Source: Amphritea pacifica
GTDB taxonomy: Bacteria > Pseudomonadota > Gammaproteobacteria > Pseudomonadales > Balneatricaceae
DNA: 64,000 nucleotides
Direction of reading: 5' to 3'
NCBI RefSeq assembly: GCF_016924145.1
Contig: NZ_JAFFZO010000025.1
Span: forward strand, 16,998-80,997
Positions 45,853 to 54,860 of this stretch are shown in pieces. Each line of letters opens with the position of its first letter. Position 1 is the stretch's first letter. Below the pieces are notes generated by a model, which saw only the letters and a list, made by a program, of their open reading frames with translations, had not been told where the DNA came from and searched no databases. A program made the position numbers and the translations under genes.

Positions 45853-48750
45853 ATGCTCAGCCAGTTAATAAAAAATTTACCGCCTCTGATTCAGCCCTGT
45901 GCCGCACTGAATGTTGAAAAATGTTCCGGCTCACTGGAACACCTCAGTGATTCTGAAACCGGTTTGCAGCAGGCGTTGATCCGGGTTCTGGCGGGCAGCG
46001 ATTATGTCGCAGATCAGTTGAGTCGCCATCCCCGGCTGCTGGATGATCTGTCAGGTAGCGGTGATCTGTTTAGCGCTTATCCCGCTAATACTTATCAGCA
46101 GCGGCTGGAACGCCGTCTGGCCGAGGTGGACAGTGAAGAGCAGCTGCATAGCGTGCTGCGCCAGTTTCGACAGCGTGAAATGGTCAGGATTATCTGGCGC
46201 GATCTGACCCGCGCTACGGATATGCGCGGCACCACAGCAGATCTGTCTGCACTGGCGGATGCCTGTATCGATCAGACGCTGACATGGCTTTACGATGATT
46301 GCTGCAGCAAATGGGGAACACCGCACTCGACTCCCGCGGACGGCAGCCCTGCACAGCCGCAAAAACTGGTGGTGCTGGGGATGGGTAAGCTGGGTGCCTA
46401 TGAACTGAACCTGTCCTCGGATATCGATCTGATCTTTGCCTACCCGGAAAAAGGGATGACTGAGGGAGGTCGGCGGGTGCTCGCGAATCAGGACTTTTTC
46501 AGCCGGCTGGGGCAGAAACTGATTCAGGCGCTGGACAGTATCACCGCTGATGGCTTCGTCTTTCGTACCGATATGCGCTTGCGTCCCTATGGCGCCAGCG
46601 GCCCGCTGGTCTGCAGCTTTCCCGCGATGGAGGAGTATTACCAGAATCAGGGGCGGGACTGGGAGCGCTATGCGATGATCAAAGCCCGGGTGGTCGGTGG
46701 CGATCAGTGCGCGGGTGCTGAGCTGCTACAGATGCTGCGGCCCTTTGTTTATCGCAAATATATCGACTTCAGTGCGTTTGATTCGTTGCGCTCGATGAAG
46801 GAGATGATCAATAAAGAGGTGCGCCGTAAAGGGTTGCACGGCAATGTAAAACTGGGTGCCGGCGGCATCCGGGAAGTGGAGTTTGTTGCCCAGGCGTTTC
46901 AACTGATCCGCGGGGGGCGTGATCCCCGGCTCCAGCAGCGCGAGTTACTCAATATTCTGCCACTGTTGCCAGAAACCGTTGGTATCCCTGAAACAGCGGC
47001 CAATGAACTGATCGAGGCTTATACCTTCCTGCGTAATACGGAACATGCGATTCAGGCCGTCGCCGACCGGCAAACCCAGGAATTACCCGCCGATCAGGTA
47101 GGGCAGGCCCGCATTGCATACAGCATGGGGTTTGATCACTGGGACAGTTTCCTGGCGGAACTGGAGCGTCAGCGTGACCGGGTCACCCGGCATTTTGCCG
47201 ATGTGATTGCCCCGACTGAGGCGGCTCCCCACAGCGCAGGTCAGGCCAGTGACTGGCTGCAGCTCTGGAATAGTGAGTTTGATGAGGCCGAAGGTGAGTC
47301 GTTTTTTGCCCGGCACGGCCTGGATGACCCACAACAGGCCAGGAAAGCGTTCAATAACCTGAAGAGCAGCCGTTCAGTACAGGTGATGCAGGCTGTTGGC
47401 TATCAGCGCTTGCAGGCGGTGCTGCCAAAGCTGATGGATGAGGTGGTGGCCGTCGAGAACTCCGCGGAAACCCTTGAACGGGTGTTGCTACTGATTCAGG
47501 CTGTTATCCGGCGCTCCTCTTATCTGGTGTTGCTGGCGGAAAACCCCGGCGCGATGCGCCAACTGGTTCGTTTGTGTTCTGCCAGTGCCTGGTTCAGTGA
47601 AACTCTGGCCCGGCAGCCGGTATTGCTGGATGAACTGATCGATCAGCGAAGCCTCTATTCGCCCCCCTCTAAGGAAGCGTTGCAGTCGGACCTGCGTCAG
47701 CAGTTGCTGCGTATACCGCAAGAGGATGAAGAGCAGTTGATGGATACCTTGCGCTATTTCAAAAGCGCCCATGTGCTGATCGTCGCCGCATCCGATATTA
47801 CCGGCGTACTGCCTCTGATGAAGGTCAGTGACTATCTGACCTGGCTGGCGGAAGTGATTCTCGAGGAGGTGCTGGAGATCGCCTGGCGGCAACTGACAGA
47901 AAAGCATGGTGTACCGCTGAAAGCATCGGGGGTGTCTTGCGATCCTGACTTTATCATTGTCGGATACGGCAAGCTGGGGGGGATCGAGCTTTCCTATGGT
48001 TCGGACCTGGACCTGGTGTTTGTCCACGATGCCGACGCCAGTTTATTCACGCCGGGCCATAAACCGATCGCTAACACCGTCTTTTTCACCCGCCTGGGGC
48101 AGAAAATTATTCACATCCTTAATACCTTTACCACCGGCGGTCATCTTTACGAAGTGGATATGCGCTTACGACCATCCGGTAACTCGGGTTTGCTGGTCAG
48201 CTCGCTCAAAGCGTTTTCTGAATATCAGCAAAAAGAGGCCTGGACATGGGAGCATCAGGCGCTGGTGCGGGCCCGGGTTATCGCGGGTTCAGAGTCGCTC
48301 AGACAGCGGTTTGAGCAGGTCAGGGCAGAGGTGTTGTCGCAACCGCGGGAACAGGGCGAGCTGACGGATGAGGTGGTGAAGATGCGGGAAAAAATGCGCG
48401 AGCATCTGGGCACCGCAGAAAAAGACGCGCAGGCGTTGTTTAACCTGAAGCAGGATCGCGGTGGTATTGTCGATATCGAGTTTATTGTGCAGTACAGTGC
48501 GCTGGCCCACTCACACCGATATCCGCAACTGATTGAATATACCGATAATATCAGAATTCTGGATGCCATGGAGCAGGTCGGTGTGATCCCTGCGGATGAT
48601 GCCGAGACGCTTCGGGAAGCGTATAAAAAGTATCGCTCTGTGGGACACCGTCAGGTGCTGCAAAATCGCTCAGGGCCGGTGAGTCCGGATGAGCTGGAGG
48701 ATTGTCGGGAGGCCGTCATCCGCATCTGGAATAGCCAGCTTAACGGCTAA
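45853..48750 (+). CDS. glnE: Glutamine synthetase adenylyltransferase/adenylyl-removing enzyme GlnE
   Basis: Bifunctional enzyme of 965 residues that adenylylates and deadenylylates glutamine synthetase in response to PII and glutamine. Two nucleotidyltransferase domains carry G-x-G-K-x-G...D-x-D motifs: GMGKLGAYELN...SDIDLIF near residue 175 (removing activity) and GYGKLGGIELS...SDLDLVF near 702 (adding activity). Regulatory helical regions lie between and after. It gives the PII proteins encoded at 4.6-6.8 kb a direct partner. Confidence 0.96.
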   Translation: MLSQLIKNLPPLIQPCAALNVEKCSGSLEHLSDSETGLQQALIRVLAGSDYVADQLSRHPRLLDDLSGSGDLFSAYPANTYQQRLERRLAEVDSEEQLHSVLRQFRQREMVRIIWRDLTRATDMRGTTADLSALADACIDQTLTWLYDDCCSKWGTPHSTPADGSPAQPQKLVVLGMGKLGAYELNLSSDIDLIFAYPEKGMTEGGRRVLANQDFFSRLGQKLIQALDSITADGFVFRTDMRLRPYGASGPLVCSFPAMEEYYQNQGRDWERYAMIKARVVGGDQCAGAELLQMLRPFVYRKYIDFSAFDSLRSMKEMINKEVRRKGLHGNVKLGAGGIREVEFVAQAFQLIRGGRDPRLQQRELLNILPLLPETVGIPETAANELIEAYTFLRNTEHAIQAVADRQTQELPADQVGQARIAYSMGFDHWDSFLAELERQRDRVTRHFADVIAPTEAAPHSAGQASDWLQLWNSEFDEAEGESFFARHGLDDPQQARKAFNNLKSSRSVQVMQAVGYQRLQAVLPKLMDEVVAVENSAETLERVLLLIQAVIRRSSYLVLLAENPGAMRQLVRLCSASAWFSETLARQPVLLDELIDQRSLYSPPSKEALQSDLRQQLLRIPQEDEEQLMDTLRYFKSAHVLIVAASDITGVLPLMKVSDYLTWLAEVILEEVLEIAWRQLTEKHGVPLKASGVSCDPDFIIVGYGKLGGIELSYGSDLDLVFVHDADASLFTPGHKPIANTVFFTRLGQKIIHILNTFTTGGHLYEVDMRLRPSGNSGLLVSSLKAFSEYQQKEAWTWEHQALVRARVIAGSESLRQRFEQVRAEVLSQPREQGELTDEVVKMREKMREHLGTAEKDAQALFNLKQDRGGIVDIEFIVQYSALAHSHRYPQLIEYTDNIRILDAMEQVGVIPADDAETLREAYKKYRSVGHRQVLQNRSGPVSPDELEDCREAVIRIWNSQLNG

Positions 48751-48797
48751 CGGCGGTTGCAGCCCGTTTTTTCCGGTGCTCTGCAATGGCTTATACG

Positions 48798-48829
48798 AAA
48801 AAAAACTCCGGCTGACTGGCCGGAGTTTT
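48798..48829. terminator. Bidirectional terminator between glnE and sodB
   Basis: CTCCGGC/GCCGGAG stem, six-base loop, A-run of eight on the left (strong for the sodB direction) and TTTT on the right. Confidence 0.92.
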
Positions 48830-48893
48830 ATGATCGGTTTTCGTTTCCCCTCGGCGAGAGTTACTTCGGGGTAACGCAGCACCGGATTTTCTG

Positions 48894-49478
48894 TTATGCC
48901 GCGAAGTTCTGGTTAACGAAGTCCCAGTTGACCAGCGCCCAGAAACCTTTCAGGTAATCCGGACGTACGTTGCGGTAATCGATGTAATAGGCGTGTTCCC
49001 ACAGATCAACCGTCAGCAGTGCAGTCTGACCATTGGTCATCGGCGTGCCAGCGTTGCTGGTGTTAACGATCTCCAGGGAGCCGTCAGCGTTCTTCACCAG
49101 CCAGGTCCAGCTTGAACCGAAGTTGTTCACCGCTTTATCGTTCAGTTCTTCCTGGAATGCGGCAAAAGAGCCCCATTTAGCGTTGATCGCGTCTGCAATA
49201 GCACCGGTTGGTTCACCACCGCCGTTTGGCGACAGGCAGTTCCAGTAGAAAGTGTGGTTCCAGATCTGAGCTGCGTTATTGAATACGCCGCCAGCAGGCG
49301 CTGACATGATGATCTCTTCCAGAGATTTTCCTTCGTATTCGGTGCCTGGTACCAGACCGTTCAGCTTCACAACATAGGTGTTGTGGTGTTTGCCGTGGTG
49401 GAAGTCCAGGGTTTCGGCGGAGATGTGAGGTTCCAGTGCATCTTTGGCGAATGGCAGTGCTGGTAGTTCAAAGCTCAT
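48894..49478 (-). CDS. sodB: Superoxide dismutase, iron type (SodB)
   Basis: Cytoplasmic enzyme of 194 residues converting superoxide to hydrogen peroxide and oxygen. Metal ligands are visible: His in LDFHHGKHH, His in IWNHTFYWN, and Asp/His in [13 protein letters not shown]. Gly-Gly in GGGEPTG and AAQIWNHTF (Gln in the second shell) favour iron over manganese specificity. Start MSFELPALP is typical, with AAAGG at 9 bp. No clear Fur box was seen. Confidence 0.95.
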   Translation of the reverse strand: MSFELPALPFAKDALEPHISAETLDFHHGKHHNTYVVKLNGLVPGTEYEGKSLEEIIMSAPAGGVFNNAAQIWNHTFYWNCLSPNGGGEPTGAIADAINAKWGSFAAFQEELNDKAVNNFGSSWTWLVKNADGSLEIVNTSNAGTPMTNGQTALLTVDLWEHAYYIDYRNVRPDYLKGFWALVNWDFVNQNFAA

Positions 49479-49692
49479 GATTAATTACCTTTTAGTGTCA
49501 GGTTCAGCATAGATTGTGAAACTGTTATATAAACCAGAATATTTATATAGGGTCTTTATTGTAATATTTCAAGCGTTGTTGACCCGTTGGAGGGGAATCA
49601 TAACACCCTTATTTCACCTTTTCATCGCTTGTAAATCCTTGTAGAAACGAGGGAAATTAAGTGCCAGCCCCCCCTTCTCAGACTAAAGTTAG

Positions 49693-49720
49693 CTGACAGA
49701 TGTTACGGAACTGTTAGAAT
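49693..49720 (+). promoter_or_regulatory. Candidate sigma-70 promoter of the small membrane protein gene
   Basis: CTGACA, 16-bp spacer, TAGAAT, 53 bp before the start codon at 49774. Confidence 0.55.
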
Positions 49721-49773
49721 CGGTCTCCTTAAACGGATCACAAATAATAGAACAACACAGGCGATAACGGGTT

Positions 49774-50055
49774 ATGGGTAAAGTGTTTCTCTGGATTGCA
49801 GCGGTGCTGCTGGTGGTATTTACCGTGAAAACTCAGTATCTGACATCAAAGACCTGGGAGCCTTTTAAGCAGGGCTGTATGGCAGGTGGGACTGCAACAG
49901 AGGAGCAGTGTAGTTGTCTGTCGAACTATGTGCATAAGCACTTCAGTGATAATGAGGTGGAGCAGATTATGAAGGGGACAATTACCGATCCGGCGATGCA
50001 GCAGAAAGTCGAGGGCATTGTCCGGGTTGGCTCCAGAGAGTGCAAGAATCCTTAA
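49774..50055 (+). CDS. Small single-pass membrane protein, unknown
   Basis: A 93-residue protein with one N-terminal hydrophobic helix (VFLWIAAVLLVVFTV), which could be a signal anchor, and a periplasm-facing C-terminal part with four cysteines (QGC, QCSC, REC). The cysteine pattern GCMAG...EEQCSCLSNYV resembles small secreted proteins with disulfides. Family not recognised. It stands alone, convergent with nudE. Confidence 0.65.
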   Translation: MGKVFLWIAAVLLVVFTVKTQYLTSKTWEPFKQGCMAGGTATEEQCSCLSNYVHKHFSDNEVEQIMKGTITDPAMQQKVEGIVRVGSRECKNP

Positions 50056-50145
50056 ACCGCTCCTGCCAATCTCTGCGCTGGCTGCTTGAATGGCCGCCGG
50101 AGGGCCGTAACGGATATCCCGGCGGTTGTGGAAGGGATAATAGTT

Positions 50146-50688
50146 CTAGTCCGCCAGTCGCTGTCGTACCATATAGAGTGCGGCGATGGCGCGGCCTTCG
50201 GAGAAGTCATCGCGGCTGACCAGCTCATCCAGTCGGGCCAGCGGCCAGCGAATGACCTCCATCTCCTCGGGCTCATCACCCGGCAGACGGCAGGGGAATA
50301 ATCCTTCAGCCAATACCGCGGTAATTTTGTGCCCCATATAGTTGGGGGCCGAGGTCATCTGCTTGATCAGGCTTAACGCTTCGGCACCAAAACCCGCTTC
50401 CTCTTTGAGTTCGCGGTTAGCCGCCTGCAGAGCGTCTTCTCCGGGATCGATCAGCCCTTTGGGCAGGGTTAGCAGATAATCTTCCAGTCCCACGGCGTAC
50501 TCTTTTATCAGCAGCACATTCTGGTCAGCATCAATCGCCACAATCATCACTGCCCCGCGGCCACGGGTAGCCAGTCGTTCGTAGGTTCGCTCGACGCCAT
50601 TAGAAAAACGTAACTCGATCTCTTCCACCTGAAACAGTCGGCTCTTAGCGGTGGCAGTTACCTTCAAAATATCCGGTTTTACAGGCAT
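50146..50688 (-). CDS. nudE: ADP compounds hydrolase NudE
   Basis: Nudix hydrolase of 180 residues acting on ADP-ribose, NADH, Ap3A and similar ADP compounds. The Nudix box is GLIDPGEDALQAANRELKEE plus AGF, matching G-x5-E-x7-R-E-x2-E-E-x-G. The ATG at 50688 (MPVKPDILK) is preferred; the frame continues upstream across the divergent yrfG start, which is not credible. Divergent from yrfG with 68 bp between, the same arrangement as in E. coli. Confidence 0.93.
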   Translation of the reverse strand: MPVKPDILKVTATAKSRLFQVEEIELRFSNGVERTYERLATRGRGAVMIVAIDADQNVLLIKEYAVGLEDYLLTLPKGLIDPGEDALQAANRELKEEAGFGAEALSLIKQMTSAPNYMGHKITAVLAEGLFPCRLPGDEPEEMEVIRWPLARLDELVSRDDFSEGRAIAALYMVRQRLAD

Positions 50689-50756
50689 ACTGGATTGTTC
50701 CTCGTCAATCAGTGACAAATCTGACGTAATACTAACCCGCAACCCTGACTTTTTAT

Positions 50757-51407
50757 ATGGATTGGACGAATATTGATACGGTGCTTCTGGATATGGATGG
50801 CACTCTGCTTGACCTGCATTTTGATACCTATTTCTGGCTTGAGCATCTGCCGGTGCGCTATGCACAGATGCATAGAATGGATCAGAATGAGGCGCAACAG
50901 TGGTTACATGCGCGCATTATGCAGGAACAGGGCACGCTCAACTGGTACTGTCTTGATTACTGGTCGAAGGAGCTGAAGGTCGATATTAAAGCGCTGAAGC
51001 GGGAGATCAGCGACCGGATTGCGTTTCGTCCCCATGTTCATGATTTCCTGCTACATCTTGACGCGCTGGGTATTCGTCGGGTGATTGTCACCAATGCGCA
51101 TCAGGACAGCCTGGCGCTGAAGCTGGAACAGACCGGTCTGGATAAGTTAGTTGATCGGATTATCTGCTCGCACGATTATCAGATTCCTAAGGAGCAGCAA
51201 GCGTTCTGGCACCGCTTGCAGGAGGATGAACCCTTTGATCCGGCCCGCACCCTGCTGGTGGACGACAGCCTGCCGGTATTGGCCTCTGCCCGCGAATACG
51301 GCATCGCCTGGCTGTTGAGTATTCTCCAGCCGGATAGCCAGCAGCCCGAACGTGAGATTACCGATTTTAATGCAATCGGCCATTTTAATGAGTTGATGAA
51401 GAGATAG
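50757..51407 (+). CDS. yrfG: HAD-family GMP/IMP nucleotidase YrfG
   Basis: HAD phosphatase of 216 residues. Motif I is LLDMDGTLLD (catalytic Asp pair), motif II is VIVTNAH, motif III is a Lys in PKEQQ and motif IV is LLVDDS. Members dephosphorylate purine nucleoside monophosphates. The stop codon abuts the hslR start with no gap, so yrfG-hslR-hslO form an operon like that of E. coli. Confidence 0.92.
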   Translation: MDWTNIDTVLLDMDGTLLDLHFDTYFWLEHLPVRYAQMHRMDQNEAQQWLHARIMQEQGTLNWYCLDYWSKELKVDIKALKREISDRIAFRPHVHDFLLHLDALGIRRVIVTNAHQDSLALKLEQTGLDKLVDRIICSHDYQIPKEQQAFWHRLQEDEPFDPARTLLVDDSLPVLASAREYGIAWLLSILQPDSQQPEREITDFNAIGHFNELMKR

Positions 51408-51833
51408 ATGAGTAAACACAGTCATAGTAAACAGGGTTCCGGTAAACAGAGTGATACAGACTCACAGGTCCGGTTGGATAAATGGCTCTGGGCGGCCCGT
51501 TTTTTTAAAACCCGCAGCGCAGCGAAAGAGGCGGTCGAGGGGGGTAAGGTGCATTATCAGGGGCAGCGGGCTAAATGTAGCCGCACTGTCGAGATTGGCG
51601 CCAAACTGGTCATTCGCCAGGGATTTGATGAAAAGACTGTCATTGTGATGGCAATTTCCGGCCAGCGGCGTGGGGCACCTGAAGCGCAACTGCTGTATCA
51701 GGAGACCGAAGAGAGTATCAAAAGCCGCGAAGAGCATGCTGCGGTGCGTAAAATCATGCGCGGTAATGGCGCACCGGATCACCGCCCCAATAAAAAAGAA
51801 CGGCGCAAGATTATCCAGTTTAAGGATCGCTAG
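51408..51833 (+). CDS. hslR: Ribosome-associated heat shock protein Hsp15 (HslR)
   Basis: A 141-residue RNA-binding protein with an S4 domain (VRLDKWLWAARFFKTRSAA...EGGKVHYQGQRAK) and a basic C-terminal tail. Hsp15 binds free 50S subunits carrying nascent chains and recycles stalled ribosomes (family knowledge). Starts immediately after the yrfG stop. Confidence 0.93.
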   Translation: MSKHSHSKQGSGKQSDTDSQVRLDKWLWAARFFKTRSAAKEAVEGGKVHYQGQRAKCSRTVEIGAKLVIRQGFDEKTVIVMAISGQRRGAPEAQLLYQETEESIKSREEHAAVRKIMRGNGAPDHRPNKKERRKIIQFKDR

Positions 51834-51932
51834 CATTACGCTGCATATGCTAATATCGGTTTTTTGCCAGCGTGATTTTTGCTGGTAATGGCAGCTATAT
51901 TTAGATCAAAAAAATGGGTTTCAGAGAACATA

Positions 51933-52805
51933 ATGAGCAGTTCTGATCAGCTTCAGCGGGTTATTTTTGAAGAGGCGGATATCCGCAGTGTATTGGCGGG
52001 CCTCGAGCAGAGTTATCAACAGGCAATCGCAAAGCATAACTACCCTGCGCTGATTAATCGTCTGCTGGGGGAAATGATGGCGGCGGTGAGTCTGCTCAGT
52101 GCCACGCTTAAATTTGATGGGCGGCTACTCCTGCAGGCCCAGAGTAATAACCAGGTCAAGGTGCTGATGGCTGAATGCAATCATCAGCGAGATCTGCGTG
52201 CTATCGCCCGTTTTGATGGTGAACTGCCGCAGCAGGCAGAGTTTTGCGAACTGCTGCAGGGTGGTCAACTGGTTATCACGATAGAACCGGATCAGGGCAA
52301 ACGCTATCAGGGCGTGGTGCCGCTGGAAGGGGCACGACTGAGTGAGTGTCTGGAGGCTTATTTCAGCCGTTCTGAGCAGCTGCCGACACAGATCCACCTG
52401 GCGGCGGATGAACAGCGGGCCGCAGGCTTTCTGTTGCAGGTGATGCCTGCCAAGGGTGACTCTATGACCGATTGGCAGCATTTCAGCTGTCTCGGTGCCA
52501 CGCTCTCCGATGAAGAACTGCTGCAGCTGGATAATGACACCATTATTCGCCGCCTGTTTCATGAGGAAGATTGTCGTTTGTTTGATCCGGAATCTCTGCA
52601 GTTTAAGTGCGATTGCTCCCGCAAGCGTACCGGCGATGCGTTGCGTTATATGACCCGGGAGGAGCTGGAACAGATCGTTCGGGAGGAGGGCAGCATTGAA
52701 GTCAGTTGCCAGTTCTGTAACGAATTGTACCGTTTTGACCTGGCTGATATCGCGATGATGTTCTCAGACAGCGCCAATATTGAAGGGTCTGATCAGCTTC
52801 ACTAA
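51933..52805 (+). CDS. hslO: Redox-regulated chaperone Hsp33 (HslO)
   Basis: A 290-residue chaperone, active when oxidised. The C-terminal zinc site has the required four cysteines: FKCDCSRKR and CQFCNELY. The ATG at 51933 (MSSSDQLQR) is chosen; the frame continues upstream to 51879 without a better start. A 100-bp gap separates it from hslR. Confidence 0.94.
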   Translation: MSSSDQLQRVIFEEADIRSVLAGLEQSYQQAIAKHNYPALINRLLGEMMAAVSLLSATLKFDGRLLLQAQSNNQVKVLMAECNHQRDLRAIARFDGELPQQAEFCELLQGGQLVITIEPDQGKRYQGVVPLEGARLSECLEAYFSRSEQLPTQIHLAADEQRAAGFLLQVMPAKGDSMTDWQHFSCLGATLSDEELLQLDNDTIIRRLFHEEDCRLFDPESLQFKCDCSRKRTGDALRYMTREELEQIVREEGSIEVSCQFCNELYRFDLADIAMMFSDSANIEGSDQLH

Positions 52806-53044
52806 TCCGACCATTTTTATAAGCTATTGTTTTAAGGTCTGTTTTTATTCGGATCAGCGAGGTTTTCTTTTGCCGTCAAGAAATCTCCTGGCCGATGGTG
52901 TTTTGCCGGCTTTTTTGACATAATACGCCTCCTTATAATAACGGCCCCGTTGACTTTCCGGCAGGAAATTTCAAGAACAGGGGCTATCAGGCAGCTTTAT
53001 CAGGTAAATTACTTTTTTTGGCTAGAAGCCAAGGGAATCAAGCA

Positions 53045-54592
53045 ATGAGCAAAGAAACCGTGAACACTGTACACGAAAATTTGAGCCCGGCTCAGCTAGT
53101 TGAAAAAGCCATCCAGCGTGGCGAAGGCGTTCTCGCTGACACAGGTGCGCTGGTTGTCAAAACTGGCAAGCGTACAGGTCGTTCTCCGATGGATCGTTTT
53201 ATCGTTGAAGAAGCCAGTACATCCGATGAGATTCATTGGGGACCTATCAACCGTCCGTTTGATGCAGACAAATTTGATGCATTGTGGGCTCGTGTTGAGG
53301 AATATCTGGCGGCTCGGGAGCATTTCGTATCCAACGTTCATGTGGGTTCCGACACTAATCATTACCTGCCGGTTTTGATGACCACAGAGACTGCATGGCA
53401 GAATCTGTTTGGTCAGAATCTGTTTATCCGTCCAGCAGAGTTTAATCCGAAGTCTAAAGAAGAGTGGCAGGTTATTAATGCCGCCAGCTTCGAATGTGAC
53501 CCTGAGCGTGATGGCACCAATAGCGACGGCTGTGTGATTATCAACTTTGCCAAGCGTAAAGTGTTGCTGGCCGGTATGCGTTATGCGGGTGAGATGAAGA
53601 AAGCGATGTTCTCTGTACAGAACTTCCTGCTGCCTGAAAAAGATGTGCTGCCGATGCATTGTTCCGCAAACGTCGGTGAAGATGGCGATACCACTCTGTT
53701 CTTTGGTCTGTCCGGTACCGGTAAGACCACCCTGTCTGCAGACCCTGAGCGTTACCTGATCGGTGATGACGAGCATGGCTGGGGGAAAGGCGTTGTCTTC
53801 AATCTGGAAGGCGGTTGCTACGCAAAAACCATCGACCTGAGTCAGAAAAACGAACCGATTATCTGGGACGCTATCCGTTTCGGCGCGATCGTCGAGAACG
53901 TAACCCTGGACGAAAAACGTACCGCAGATTACAGCGATACTTCACTGACTGAAAATGGTCGTTGCGCCTACCCTCTGGAGCACGTTGAAAAACGTACTGA
54001 AGAGAATAAGGGCGGTGAGCCGAAGGCGATTGTCTTCCTGACCTGTGACCTGACCGGTGTTCTGCCACCTGTGTCTATCCTGTCTAAAGAAGCAGCGGCT
54101 TACCACTTCCTGTCTGGTTATACCGCACTGGTTGGCTCAACTGAGATGGGTTCAGGCGGCGGCATCAAGTCGACCTTCTCTACCTGCTTCGGTGCACCAT
54201 TCTTCCCGCGTCCGGCCAGCGAATATGCTGACCTGCTGATCAAGCGTATCGAAGAGTTCGGCAGCCAGGTTTATCTGGTAAATACCGGCTGGACCGGCGG
54301 CTCTTACGGCACCGGATCACGTTTCAATATCCCGACCACCCGCGGTATTATTGCTGCGATTCAGAGCGGCGCGCTGGTCGATGTTCAGACCCAGCATCTG
54401 GACGGTATCAACCTGACAGTACCTACCTCTGTACCGGGTGTTGATTCTGCACTGCTGAATCCACGTGATACCTGGGCTGACAAGGGTGCATACGATGCTA
54501 CGGCAAAAGACCTGATCGGTCAGTTCACCAGCAACTTCACCAAGTTTGAAGGTGTGGCTGAAGCAATCATCGCCGCAGGCCCACAAGCCTGA
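53045..54592 (+). CDS. pckA: Phosphoenolpyruvate carboxykinase (ATP) PckA
   Basis: Converts oxaloacetate and ATP to phosphoenolpyruvate, ADP and CO2, the entry to gluconeogenesis. The 515 residues show the substrate loop GKRTGRSP, the P-loop [13 protein letters not shown], the metal site IGDDEHGW and the C-terminal adenine-binding [14 protein letters not shown]. The ATG at 53045 has AAGGGA 8 bp upstream; the frame is open from 53018. A strong terminator follows. Codon choice looks more even than in the neighbours, fitting high expression. Confidence 0.96.
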   Translation: MSKETVNTVHENLSPAQLVEKAIQRGEGVLADTGALVVKTGKRTGRSPMDRFIVEEASTSDEIHWGPINRPFDADKFDALWARVEEYLAAREHFVSNVHVGSDTNHYLPVLMTTETAWQNLFGQNLFIRPAEFNPKSKEEWQVINAASFECDPERDGTNSDGCVIINFAKRKVLLAGMRYAGEMKKAMFSVQNFLLPEKDVLPMHCSANVGEDGDTTLFFGLSGTGKTTLSADPERYLIGDDEHGWGKGVVFNLEGGCYAKTIDLSQKNEPIIWDAIRFGAIVENVTLDEKRTADYSDTSLTENGRCAYPLEHVEKRTEENKGGEPKAIVFLTCDLTGVLPPVSILSKEAAAYHFLSGYTALVGSTEMGSGGGIKSTFSTCFGAPFFPRPASEYADLLIKRIEEFGSQVYLVNTGWTGGSYGTGSRFNIPTTRGIIAAIQSGALVDVQTQHLDGINLTVPTSVPGVDSALLNPRDTWADKGAYDATAKDLIGQFTSNFTKFEGVAEAIIAAGPQA

Positions 54593-54608
54593 ACGCAGAT
54601 TGAATGAG

Positions 54609-54634
54609 AAAAGGCTCCTTCGGGAGCCTTTTTT
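54609..54634 (+). terminator. Rho-independent terminator of pckA
   Basis: AAAAGGCTCC/GGAGCCTTTT stem with TTCG tetraloop and a T-run. Confidence 0.95.
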
Positions 54635-54646
54635 GTTTTAGAGCAG

Positions 54647-54699
54647 TTGCTAGTGGTTAGACGCGGCTGCGCCGCTCGCTAGTCGCTAGAAAAAACGTT
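54647..54699 (+). repeat. Structured dispersed repeat, copy A
   Basis: Core hairpin GCGGC-TGC-GCCGC (54663-54675) flanked by TTAG and CTCGCTAG, then the family tail CGCTAGAAAAAACG. It follows the pckA terminator. It lacks the AGACCGCAAC head seen in copies C to F. Confidence 0.8.
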
Positions 54700-54806
54700 C
54701 TTAATGTTTTGTGCGGTGAGGGCTTGCTTTGCACTTTGTAAGTGATTTTTGCAAAGGCGCAAATTCAAAAAACAAAAGCTCCAAACCACTCCGCATCCGC
54801 TCTTCC

Positions 54807-54860
54807 TGGCCACTAGCAGGCGCGTAGCGCCGTTCTGGCAAGCGGCGAAGCCGCGTCTAG
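54807..54860 (-). repeat. Structured dispersed repeat, copy B (inverted)
   Basis: On the minus strand it begins CTAGACGCGG directly after the ppx stop, with two hairpins: GCGGC-TTC-GCCGC (54854-54842) and GGCGC-TAC-GCGCC (54831-54819), then the family tail GCTAGTGGCCAGGAA. Together with copy A it forms a convergent pair about 107 bp apart. Confidence 0.82.

Noticed and set aside
50094-50125. CCGCCGG/CCGGCGG inverted repeat between the small membrane protein gene and nudE
   Set aside because: The loop of 18 bases and lack of T-run make it a poor terminator; it may be chance in GC-rich DNA.
52915-52939. TTGACA followed by TATAAT upstream of pckA
   Set aside because: The spacer is only 13 bp, too short for a sigma-70 promoter, so I did not annotate it.
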